Part shown: positions 1 to 5,747 of the stretch, in pieces
Position numbering within the stretch: position 1 is the stretch's first letter
Layout of the letters: the number at the start of each line of letters is the position of its first letter
Assembly: GCA_002427845.1 (NCBI GenBank)
Contig: DIYZ01000010.1
Span: 1-9,014 of the forward strand
Source of the DNA: Chloracidobacterium sp. UBA6041
GTDB lineage: Bacteria; Acidobacteriota; Blastocatellia; Pyrinomonadales; Pyrinomonadaceae
Length of the DNA stretch: 9,014 nt
Direction: 5' to 3'
The notes under the pieces: model-generated
Seen by the model: only the letters and a program-made list of their open reading frames with translations
Databases searched by the model: none
Told to the model about the DNA's origin: nothing
Position numbers and translations under genes: made by a program

Positions 1-1248
1 CAGACGCTGGAAAGGCTGGGGCTGCCCTTTACCGGAGCTACTGCAAACTTTTACGAGCCCACGCGCGAGATGATGAAAAGGGTCTGTCACTTTTGGGGCA
101 TCAAAGCGCCCGCTTACGTTTTCGCAAGCGAAAGCCAGAGTGTTGAGTTGGCAGCGACCACGCTCCGGTTCCCCTTGATAACGAAGCATCCCAATAGCTA
201 CAGCAGCATCGGCCTGACGAAAGAATCGCGTGTCGAAACTGGGGCTGCCCTGCACGTGCAGGCTGAGAAAATGATCACCCAGTTTGGCGGCACGTTGATC
301 GAAGAGTTCATCGAAGGGCGGGAGTTTTCCGTCCTCGTCGCCGAGAATGCCGACAACGAGCTGGAGCCATTCGCTTATCAACCCGTCGAGTTTCGTTTCC
401 CCAACGGCGAAACATTTAAACACTTCGACCTCAAATGGAAAGATTATGAGGCGATGACTTGTGTTCAGTGTGACGATGACGAGCTCGCCGAGCGGCTGAA
501 GGATATTTCCCGGAAGTTGTTTATCGGCTTGAACGGCGCCGGGTATGGTCGTTGTGACATTCGCATGAATGATGAAGGTGAGCTGTTTATGCTCGAGATA
601 AATCCCAACTGTGACGTCGCTTACCCTTTGGAGGAAGCTGGGAGCGCGGATCTTATCTTACTGTACGAGCCGTGGGGCCACCGGGAGTTTTTCGAAAGGA
701 TCATTAGAGCAGCCTTGAAACAACATCGCCGGCAACAAAAGAAATGGAAATTGATCCTGGACGGCAAAAGTCATTACGGAATGTATGCCGTCGAAACCAT
801 CGAACCCGGAGAGATTGTCGAGGCCCATGAAGAACAGCCACACGTGTTGGTGAGCGAGTCGCACGTCAGGCAAAACTGGAACGCGGAGCAGCAGCGATGG
901 TTTTCCGAGTACGCCTATCCGCTGACGGACGAAATTTTTGTGAGCTGGAGCCAGGACCCGGAGCACTGGAAGCCTATCAATCATTCCTGCGATCCGAATT
1001 CGTGGCTGGAAGGATTGAATCTGGTAGCGCGCAGGCAGATAAGAGCAGGCGAAGAAATCACGATAGACTACGGCACATTCTATAACGAGCTGATGGCCGA
1101 CTTCGCGTGTGCCTGCGATTCCCCAGAGTGCAGAATGACAATTCGCGGCACGGACTACATGGAGCCATTCATGGAACGCTACGGCGACCATGTTTCGGAC
1201 TACGTCCGCACGAGACGGCTGCTGGTTCGTAGTCAGGCAGTGATGTAA
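1..1248 (+). CDS. ATP-grasp ligase fused to SET methyltransferase domain (5' truncated)
   Basis: The frame is open from base 1, so the true start lies outside the window; the ATG at 70 is internal, because the residues before it (LERLGLPFTGATANFYEPTR) already read as ligase sequence. 415 residues are visible. Residues about 1-225 are an ATP-grasp domain: K62, the acidic stretch EEFIEGREF (101-109), D186 and the EINPN motif (E199, N201). D186/E199/N201 have the same spacing as the Mg ligands of D-Ala-D-Ala ligases. Residues about 249-395 are a SET domain with NHSCDPN (327-333) and GEEITIDYG (350-358, Y357 the likely catalytic tyrosine), then a post-SET motif with C370, C372 and C377, which with C330 gives the usual four-cysteine zinc site. 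Inference: an amino-acid or peptide ligase coupled to an S-adenosylmethionine-dependent lysine methyltransferase; the substrate is unknown. It is convergent with all other genes here. Confidence 0.9.
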   Translation, partial: QTLERLGLPFTGATANFYEPTREMMKRVCHFWGIKAPAYVFASESQSVELAATTLRFPLITKHPNSYSSIGLTKESRVETGAALHVQAEKMITQFGGTLIEEFIEGREFSVLVAENADNELEPFAYQPVEFRFPNGETFKHFDLKWKDYEAMTCVQCDDDELAERLKDISRKLFIGLNGAGYGRCDIRMNDEGELFMLEINPNCDVAYPLEEAGSADLILLYEPWGHREFFERIIRAALKQHRRQQKKWKLILDGKSHYGMYAVETIEPGEIVEAHEEQPHVLVSESHVRQNWNAEQQRWFSEYAYPLTDEIFVSWSQDPEHWKPINHSCDPNSWLEGLNLVARRQIRAGEEITIDYGTFYNELMADFACACDSPECRMTIRGTDYMEPFMERYGDHVSDYVRTRRLLVRSQAVM

Positions 1249-1327
1249 TTGCCAGTGGCGCACGCTTGCTGATTCTGTTTTCCGACGGATTACCCGGCGC
1301 CAGTTTTTACTTCCCGAAGAGATGAGC

Positions 1328-1443
1328 GCCGAACGCTGCGCTTCAGCGGCCGGGCGACAACTGTCCTTTTATTATTAGCGCGGCAAGTTGTCCGTAGAGA
1401 GACAAGCTGATTTCCGGTCCGCATCTGCAAGCGTTGGTTAGGT
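1328..1443 (-). repeat. attC-like recombination site A, downstream of the GNAT gene
   Basis: Read on the minus strand, the site runs R'' ACCTAAC (1437-1443), L'' CGCTTGCAG (1425-1433), a variable centre, L' CTGAAGCG (1339-1346) and R' GTTCGGC (1328-1334). L'' and L' are complementary except for one extra G in L'', the unpaired base that gives integron attC sites their strand polarity. The stem continues inward with CGG and CCGG against CCGGCCG. R'' fits the RYYYAAC consensus; R' departs from GTTRRRY at one base. The 116 bp length is within the attC range. It lies 24 bases after the GNAT stop in the orientation expected for a cassette's own attC. The remaining intergenic bases 1249-1327 hold no clear gene. 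Confidence 0.6.
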
Positions 1444-1467
1444 GTGCAGGTGGTGTAGTCTGGGACA

Positions 1468-2121
1468 TTACAACGCCAGCGATTTCTCCATGAGCATCGG
1501 ACCCCCGTGCTCAGCGATCGACCCAAAAACCTCCCGTCCATCGAAGCGATGAGTCTGGTAGGACCGCCACACGCGCGCGACGAATCCCTGCTTGCGGAAG
1601 ATGTGCTGTGACACCTTGTTCGTCGCCTCGGTGACCGCCACCCGATAACCTCTGCGCGCGCCGTGCTCGAGGCAAGCCGCGACGAGCTGCTGCGCCACTC
1701 CCTGTCCGGCGACCCGTTCGGACACCCCCAGGAGGAACAGGTGGAGCGACTCGCCCGGCCGTACTGCCTGGCCGCCCCGGTACTCGGTGCCCAACTGGCC
1801 CAGGATGTCGAAGATCGGATCGAATTTCGCGCTCAGTCGATCCATGCCGTCAGGCAGCGCCAATGCGCAGTCCTCCGTCAGCAGCGCGCCCACCAGCTCA
1901 CCCGTGCCGACGAGTCGCGCTACGATTGTCAGACCCTCGGCCGCCGCCTTGGGGCAGAGCAGTCGGACGAACGCCTCGAACTCGGAAGGGGTCAGGCCGA
2001 CTGCGACGGCGGGCGGATCGTGACGACTGAACACCTCGCCCAGGAGTCTCGCCATCGCTTCTGCGTCGGAGGCGACATAGACGCCATACTCGATCGGCAT
2101 GTGTTCACGTGAATCTGCCAT
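1468..2121 (-). CDS. GNAT-family N-acetyltransferase
   Basis: A 217-residue protein transferring an acetyl group from acetyl-CoA to an unknown amine. The acetyl-CoA-binding motif A is visible as RVAGQGVA (136-143), fitting Q/R-x-x-G-x-G/A, after the beta strand SLHLFLLGV (125-133). The segment TNKVSQHIFRKQGF (167-180) is the usual C-terminal GNAT element that helps form the CoA site. The N-terminal half is less conserved and should set substrate choice. The ATG at 2121 was chosen because GGGAGAGG lies four bases upstream; a longer frame starting at 2217 would translate the attC-like palindrome into arginine-rich sequence and is unlikely. The gene is much richer in GC than its neighbours and is bracketed by attC-like sites, so it is probably acquired. 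It has no obvious functional link to the flanking genes. Confidence 0.85.
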   Translation of the reverse strand: MADSREHMPIEYGVYVASDAEAMARLLGEVFSRHDPPAVAVGLTPSEFEAFVRLLCPKAAAEGLTIVARLVGTGELVGALLTEDCALALPDGMDRLSAKFDPIFDILGQLGTEYRGGQAVRPGESLHLFLLGVSERVAGQGVAQQLVAACLEHGARRGYRVAVTEATNKVSQHIFRKQGFVARVWRSYQTHRFDGREVFGSIAEHGGPMLMEKSLAL

Positions 2122-2125
2122 TGGT

Positions 2126-2133
2126 CCTCTCCC
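2126..2133 (-). promoter_or_regulatory. Ribosome binding site deciding the GNAT start
   Basis: On the minus strand GGGAGAGG is followed by ACCA and then ATG. It supports translation from 2121 rather than from the longer in-frame start at 2217 inside the inverted-repeat region. Confidence 0.65.
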
Positions 2134-2164
2134 TTCGATCGCCTTCCCTCCGCGATTTCCAGGC

Positions 2165-2267
2165 TGCCTAACGGTGCGCATAACCCGCCTGCGCAGGCGG
2201 CTCAACCGTCGCTTCACCTCTTAATAACCGCCGCGCTCAACCGAGTCTGCTGCAAGCGCTTATAGGC
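2165..2267 (-). repeat. attC-like recombination site B with adjacent GTTAGGC box and palindrome
   Basis: On the minus strand: R''-like GCCTATA (2261-2267), L'' CGCTTGCAG (2250-2258, identical to L'' of site A), L' TGAAGCG (2210-2216) and R' GTTGAGC (2200-2206, fits GTTRRRY). Again L'' carries one extra G relative to L'. The inner site is 68 bp. Directly after it come a perfect 16 bp palindrome CCGCCTGCGCAGGCGG (2185-2200) and a second consensus R' box GTTAGGC (2165-2171), which could be the real crossover box or the end of another, partly lost, site. The R'' box is degenerate. It begins 17 bases after the stop of the small membrane-anchored protein gene and ends before the GNAT gene, as expected for a cassette junction. 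Confidence 0.5.
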
Positions 2268-2284
2268 GCAGATCAGCACGTACA

Positions 2285-2659
2285 TTATTGGCCTGTCTCG
2301 TCAAGAGGATGATGTATTAACAATCCCCACAAGGCTTGTTTATCCTCTGAGGCCCGGGCACCAATCTCTATGAGTAATCGTTTAGCTGTTTCATCATCTG
2401 TGCCTATCACATGCTGCAAAGTATCAAAACTTCTCCACCTTTGAGGAAATCTTTCATCATTTAGCATTTTAAGTAAAAGCTCTTTTCTGGGTCTATCCGC
2501 TCTAGTCCTCGAGCGCTCTTGCAACCAGTGAATTAATAGATTACCTAAAGCTGTACTAGCAGCACCTACAACAACTCCCATTAGACCGATTATGGCGATG
2601 TAGAAATTAACATCTGCCACCACGTTAGCCGCAATTTGTTTGGCTGTTGCTTCGTCCAT
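2285..2659 (-). CDS. Small membrane-anchored protein of unknown function
   Basis: A 124-residue protein I do not recognise by name. Residues about 17-43 form one hydrophobic helix (FYIAIIGLMGVVVGAASTAL region), followed by a basic stretch (RSRTRADRPRK), which places the rest in the cytoplasm. Residues about 58-120 are soluble and have the look of a small helical or winged-helix fold: KELLLKML, WRSFDTLQHVIG, DETAKRLLIEIGARAS and WGLLIHHPL. The ATG at 2659 is supported by GGGAGA six bases upstream. The gene is AT-richer than its surroundings, is followed by an attC-like site, and has a GTTCGGC box 27 bases before its start, so it is a likely cassette gene. Function: unknown; DNA binding is possible but not shown. 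Confidence 0.75.
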   Translation of the reverse strand: MDEATAKQIAANVVADVNFYIAIIGLMGVVVGAASTALGNLLIHWLQERSRTRADRPRKELLLKMLNDERFPQRWRSFDTLQHVIGTDDETAKRLLIEIGARASEDKQALWGLLIHHPLDETGQ

Positions 2660-2665
2660 TATTTA

Positions 2666-2671
2666 TCTCCC
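2666..2671 (-). promoter_or_regulatory. Ribosome binding site of the small membrane-anchored protein gene
   Basis: GGGAGA on the minus strand, six bases before the ATG at 2659. It supports this start and the reality of the gene. Confidence 0.55.
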
Positions 2672-2721
2672 ATAGTTAATAAGTCGCCGAACTACTAATA
2701 TCTCCCAAAACTGCTCCATAA

Positions 2722-2738
2722 TACCGTGGCACACGGTA
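2722..2738. other. Perfect short inverted repeat upstream of the small membrane-anchored protein gene
   Basis: TACCGTG, three bases, CACGGTA. The arms are perfect but short, with no T-run beside them. It could be an operator or a weak hairpin between the permease remnant and the cassette-like gene. No function can be assigned. The rest of 2672-2810 shows no gene. Confidence 0.3.
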
Positions 2739-2825
2739 CTATGCATCGCGCTACTTTGGGCTATTGTATTCGCGCTCTTAGGGTGAAGAGAACAGGTGCA
2801 GGCGGCGGATTTGCGATCCAGAAGT

Positions 2826-2845
2826 GACAGACAGGAATGTCTGTG
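2826..2845. repeat. REP-like palindrome, copy 1
   Basis: ACAGACA (2827-2833), loop GGAA, TGTCTGT (2838-2844). The same hairpin recurs at 3500-3519, each time just after the permease stop codon. There is no T-run, so it is not a classical intrinsic terminator; it may stabilise transcript 3' ends or be a dispersed palindromic element. Confidence 0.6.
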
Positions 2846-3074
2846 CTACTCATAGCTCAGCGCTTCAACTGCGTCCTGGCGCGCGGCGCGCAGGGCAGGG
2901 TAGAGGGCGCCAACGCTGCCGCCGACGATTCCCACTAGAAACGCGATCGCAATCCAACGCGGCTCAATTTCTACCGTCAGCGACGTCATCCGCATCACCG
3001 CGACGCGCGCTGCGAGCGTGAGTCCTACGCCGACCGTGACCCCCAGCAAGCTAACCAAAATCGCTTCCTGTTCG
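2846..3074 (-). pseudogene. 3'-terminal fragment of a FtsX-type ABC permease
   Basis: Encodes only the last 75 or so residues of a MacB/FtsX permease, ending ALSYE and a TAG stop. It covers the final two transmembrane helices: AILVSLLGVTVGVGLTLA and the segment ending GALYPALRAA. It matches the C terminus of the intact protein at 3531-5747 with a single residue change (G to R), although 20 bases differ. The fragment begins abruptly at CGAACAGG, directly against the stop codon of the small membrane protein gene; there is no start, ribosome binding site or upstream domain, so it is not a functional gene. It is a remnant of a partial duplication or of a lost paralogue. Confidence 0.85.
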
Positions 3075-3471
3075 TTATGCCGCGCGCTTGTGACTGACAA
3101 TCTTGCCAAGAAGTGCTCCTAAACCGATTAGACCAACGGCGGCCATCGGAATAACCGGCCCGCGCAAATTTTTCACTGCGATCACTGCCGCCACAACAAA
3201 CCCGATCAATCCTCCTACGAATGTCGCGGCATAGCTCGCACGCTCAAGGAGGCGGAGGCGAGCTGCCAGCCAAACTGCCGCGGCAACGCCAACAATGCCA
3301 CCGATGATCGCACCAGCAAAAAGACCGATGCTGCGGATGCTGTGCCCCATGAAGGAGCCGAGCAGTATACAGATAGCGTCTAAGGCAGACACGATGAGGA
3401 ACAGCAGTAGGTTCTTCAGGGCCATAAAATTGAATATCAGCAATCACCAAAGATCATATAGCGGCCTAACT
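3074..3471 (-). mobile_element. Putative ~400 bp insertion with short inverted ends and 9 bp direct repeats
   Basis: The segment is flanked by TTCCTGTTC at 3065-3073 and again at 3472-3480, like a target-site duplication. Its ends are near-matching inverted repeats: GTTATGCCGC read inward from 3074 and GTTAGGCCGC read inward from 3470 (9 of 10 identical). It carries one gene, for a small membrane protein, and no transposase. The GTTAGGC end is also the box seen at 2165-2171 before the GNAT gene. It could be a non-autonomous, MITE-like element carrying cargo, or a decayed cassette; the right side has one extra T. Confidence 0.4.
3075..3425 (-). CDS. Small four-helix integral membrane protein, unknown function
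   Basis: A 116-residue protein from the ATG at 3425; a TTG at 3443 would add six residues, and neither start has a convincing ribosome binding site. Four hydrophobic helices are apparent: about 4-20 (LLLFLIVSALDAICILL), 32-51 (IGLFAGAIIGGIVGVAAAVW), 64-82 (YAATFVGGLIGFVVAAVIA) and 90-106 (VIPMAAVGLIGLGALLG), with a short basic tail ending SHKRAA. Glycine- and alanine-rich helices suggest a compact membrane bundle. I recognise no family. The stop codon sits exactly at the junction with the permease repeat, and the gene fills the putative insertion at 3074-3471, so it was probably brought in with it. The alternative is that the two repeats formed around a resident gene. Confidence 0.6.
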   Translation of the reverse strand: MALKNLLLFLIVSALDAICILLGSFMGHSIRSIGLFAGAIIGGIVGVAAAVWLAARLRLLERASYAATFVGGLIGFVVAAVIAVKNLRGPVIPMAAVGLIGLGALLGKIVSHKRAA

Positions 3472-3484
3472 TTCCTGTTCAGCG

Positions 3485-3759
3485 TTGCGATCCAGAAGTG
3501 ACAGACAGGAATGTCTGTCCTACTCGTAGCCTATTCATAACTGAGGGCTTCAACGGCATCCTGGCCCGCGGCGCGCAGGGCGGGGTAGAGGGCGCCGACG
3601 CTGCCGCCGACAATCCCTACCAGAAAGGCGATTGCAATCCAACGCGGCTCAATTTCTACAGTTAGCGACGTCATCCGCATCACCGCGACGCGCGCTGCGA
3701 GCGTGAGTCCTACGCCGACCGTGACGCCCAGCAAACTAACCAAAATTGCTTCCTGTTCG
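3485..3759 (-). repeat. Direct repeat copy 2 (in the intact permease gene)
   Basis: The counterpart of 2811-3074. It includes the last 229 bases of the intact fusion gene, an 11-base insertion after its stop, and the shared trailer with the ACAGACA hairpin. Beyond 3759 the intact gene continues, whereas copy 1 stops. Confidence 0.95.
3500..3519. repeat. REP-like palindrome, copy 2
   Basis: GACAGACA, loop GGAA, TGTCTGTC: perfect 8-base arms, 12 bases after the stop of the fusion gene on the minus strand. It could form the 3' end hairpin of the operon transcript, but no U-tract follows. Confidence 0.6.
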
Positions 3760-5747
3760 ATTACCCACGCGATTCCCGTTTTCGACATTCCCAACGCCTT
3801 AAGAATGCCAATCTGGCGCGTGCGTTCGGTGACGGTCGTATACATCGCCAGAAGAATTACGAGCATGCTAATCGCTGCCGCCACTCCTACGACTACCTTT
3901 ATGAACACGTTCAGCGCGGGCACTCCGGCGGCATAAAATTCCGGCAGGTCGCGCGTGAAAATTATCTGATCATCCGGAAACCGTTGCCTGATCCGGGCGG
4001 CGACCTCTTCCTGTTTAGCCGGATCGGTGCAAGCGACGAGAATGGCGGAAGCACGTCCGTCGCCGCCTTCCTGATCCTGCATCGTGGTCAAAGGAATCTT
4101 AATACGACCGCCACCCGGCGGTTCATACACTCCGACGATCGTGAAGGGCCGCTCGAAGAGTTGCTCAGTCGATCCGACTTTGGCATCGTGCTGCTGTTGC
4201 CAAACAGGATCGACGATGGCCTGATCTCCGCCGGTAAGTTTCGAGCCTTCCCTGATTGCAAGTCCCGTCAGCTTTGCATATTCGTCAAACTCAATCCCGT
4301 CGATGAGTCGCGTGCCGAATCCGGCGTCGCTGCGATCGAGCACCTGCCCGATTGGTGTAGCGGCCCGAACCCCTTCAATGGTGGCAATCTCTGCGGCTCG
4401 ACTTACCGGGATCATAAATGGCGATGAGCCGCCGAGACCGAGCGAGCCAGAGGAGCGAACCATGATTTCCGCGCCGATGTTGGATTCACGGCGTCCGCGT
4501 TCGCGCAAGACCCCGTGGGCCAGACCCACCGTAAACACAATTAGCAGGACTCCCACTGCCGTTCCCAGAATGCTGACGGCTGTTCGCGCCGGGCGATGAG
4601 CAATGTTTGAAAGTACGAGGCTATCCATAAGTCTTCGCAAGTGTGGACTACGATCCAGAACTCGGCCCCAGGCATTGGGCAGCGTTCGCCAGGTAAGGAT
4701 CAGCAAGCCAATGGATGTCCAGAATATTGTTCCGGCTTTGCGGACAAGTGCAAGAGTGACACCGGTGGCGGCCGCGAATCCAAGCGTTTGCAGCACTACT
4801 TCAGTGCCGCCTTCATAAACGCCAATCGTGCCGGGGACAAATGCAAATACAAAATTAATGACTTTAGTCAGCGACTCAATGATGTAAGACTGCGCCACAT
4901 TAGACGCGAAACCCAGCATATGCAAAGTCACATAAACTTCGAGGACGCTTAACGCGTGGGCGAGCAGGTCGCAGGCGATCATGCCGAAGAAAACACCGGG
5001 ATGATGTTTGTAAAAGTCATAGACCTTCGACTCGATATGATAAATATGCTGCCGTCGCTTCAGGATAACTTTGGGACTGAGACGCAGCCGGGCCATCTGA
5101 TCGATCACCCAGGTCAAAAGCATGATGCGGCGTTTGGCAGCGAGTGCCGCGGCGGCAATACCCAGCGCCGCAACGGCGGCGATTACGAGCAGGGAGTAAT
5201 AGACGAGCGGAGGCAGACTGTAAGTAAACAGCATCACGCACGCGCCGCTCAAAACAAAGAAGACGACGGAAAGATTGTAGAGAAGATTGTCTACTACGAG
5301 TGCCGGCACACCGTACGTCAGCGGCACTCGCCGGCGCAATAACGCGACTTTCGTGGCCTCGCCCAGTAGTGGGCCAGTAAAGGTCAGAAAACTAATTGCT
5401 TCGCCGCCGAGCCGCGCTGCGAAGGCCTGAAAGAAATTGAAGCGGCGGTGCTCAGCGGGAACGGCCGAGCTCATCGCAATCGTGCGGAAAACGTGACGCG
5501 AACCGCTGATGGCCAGGAGAATAATGAAGCCGAATAAACCAATGCGGATTAGCGCGTCGAAGATTGGCTGGAGACCGACGCGGTTTATTACGTAAATGAG
5601 AAGAGCGAGCCCGAGTAGGAAAGCTATTGCTTGTAGCCAGATGAACGAGCGGCGGGAATTGTCGGGACCGGAGGGCTCGCTTTCATCGACGAGTGCTTCA
5701 AGATCCTCTTGCCATCCTTCAGTCAACTGATTTTCGGAAATCGTCAA
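3531..5747 (-). CDS. Fusion of AglD/YbhN-type (LPG-synthase TM, UPF0104) domain and MacB/FtsX-type ABC permease
   Basis: 738 residues from a TTG at 5747 that overlaps the upstream TGA stop (TTGA). The frame stays open to a GTG at 5849, which would overlap the upstream gene by over 100 bases. Residues about 33-355 are multi-spanning and match the lysylphosphatidylglycerol-synthase TM/UPF0104 family: LGGEAISFLTFTGPLLGEAT near 114-133 and PGTIGVYEGG at 305-314. From about 375 a MacB-like permease begins: a first helix after NIAHRPARTAVSILGTAVGV (381-400), a periplasmic region to about 605, then three helices with TERTRQIGILKALGMS (640-655), the usual loop contacting an ABC ATPase. UPF0104 proteins are implicated in lipid transfer or flipping; MacB-type permeases move or release envelope substrates using a separate ATPase. 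No ATPase is in the window. The joining of the two domains is unusual and appears genuine because no stop intervenes. Its last 229 bases are duplicated at 2846-3074. Confidence 0.85.
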   Translation of the reverse strand: MTISENQLTEGWQEDLEALVDESEPSGPDNSRRSFIWLQAIAFLLGLALLIYVINRVGLQPIFDALIRIGLFGFIILLAISGSRHVFRTIAMSSAVPAEHRRFNFFQAFAARLGGEAISFLTFTGPLLGEATKVALLRRRVPLTYGVPALVVDNLLYNLSVVFFVLSGACVMLFTYSLPPLVYYSLLVIAAVAALGIAAAALAAKRRIMLLTWVIDQMARLRLSPKVILKRRQHIYHIESKVYDFYKHHPGVFFGMIACDLLAHALSVLEVYVTLHMLGFASNVAQSYIIESLTKVINFVFAFVPGTIGVYEGGTEVVLQTLGFAAATGVTLALVRKAGTIFWTSIGLLILTWRTLPNAWGRVLDRSPHLRRLMDSLVLSNIAHRPARTAVSILGTAVGVLLIVFTVGLAHGVLRERGRRESNIGAEIMVRSSGSLGLGGSSPFMIPVSRAAEIATIEGVRAATPIGQVLDRSDAGFGTRLIDGIEFDEYAKLTGLAIREGSKLTGGDQAIVDPVWQQQHDAKVGSTEQLFERPFTIVGVYEPPGGGRIKIPLTTMQDQEGGDGRASAILVACTDPAKQEEVAARIRQRFPDDQIIFTRDLPEFYAAGVPALNVFIKVVVGVAAAISMLVILLAMYTTVTERTRQIGILKALGMSKTGIAWVIEQEAILVSLLGVTVGVGLTLAARVAVMRMTSLTVEIEPRWIAIAFLVGIVGGSVGALYPALRAAGQDAVEALSYE

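Larger units (their letters stand above)
1328..2692 (-). mobile_element. Putative two-cassette integron-like array without integrase
   Basis: In minus-strand order this contains a GTTCGGC box (2686-2692), a small membrane-anchored protein gene, attC-like site B, a GNAT gene and attC-like site A. Each gene is followed by an attC-like site and preceded by an R'-like box, as in gene cassettes. The two genes differ sharply in composition: bases 1741-1800 are 75% GC, while 2461-2520 are 43% GC, suggesting independent origins. No tyrosine-recombinase (IntI) gene or attI site is visible, so this would be a cluster of attC sites lacking an integrase, or a remnant beside one outside the window. The alternative is chance placement of degenerate inverted repeats around two horizontally acquired genes. 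Confidence 0.45.
2811..3074 (-). repeat. Direct repeat copy 1 (3' end of permease gene plus downstream hairpin)
   Basis: Starts at TTGCGATCC and ends at CCTGTTCG, matching 3485-3759 in the same orientation. The coding part (229 bp) differs from copy 2 at 20 positions, about 91% identity, and copy 2 carries 11 extra bases just after the stop codon. Differences concentrate in the first half; about 70 bases near 2980-3050 are identical. Confidence 0.95.

Noticed and set aside
658..1263. Long open frame on the minus strand opposite the SET-domain gene
   Set aside because: It lies entirely antisense to a strongly conserved ATP-grasp-SET frame, has no recognisable domain, and its composition follows from the coding strand.
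1256..1308. Possible intrinsic terminator after the ATP-grasp-SET gene (TGGCGC ... GCGCCA followed by GTTTTT)
   Set aside because: The stem is only six pairs with a loop of about 35 bases, too weak to call with confidence.
1663..2112. Open frame on the plus strand within the GNAT gene
   Set aside because: It is antisense to a clear GNAT motif; the high GC makes long shadow frames common here, and the protein is low-complexity with no motif.
2185..2200. 16 bp perfect palindrome as a stand-alone terminator or operator
   Set aside because: It has no T-run and sits inside the attC-like junction, so it is described as part of that feature.
2122..2217. N-terminal extension of the GNAT protein from a start at 2217
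   Set aside because: The added residues are arginine-rich translation of the inverted-repeat region, and a good ribosome binding site supports the start at 2121.
3984..4952. Several plus-strand frames of about 100-150 codons opposite the permease gene
   Set aside because: All are antisense to the membrane fusion protein, mutually overlapping, and show no start context or recognisable domain.
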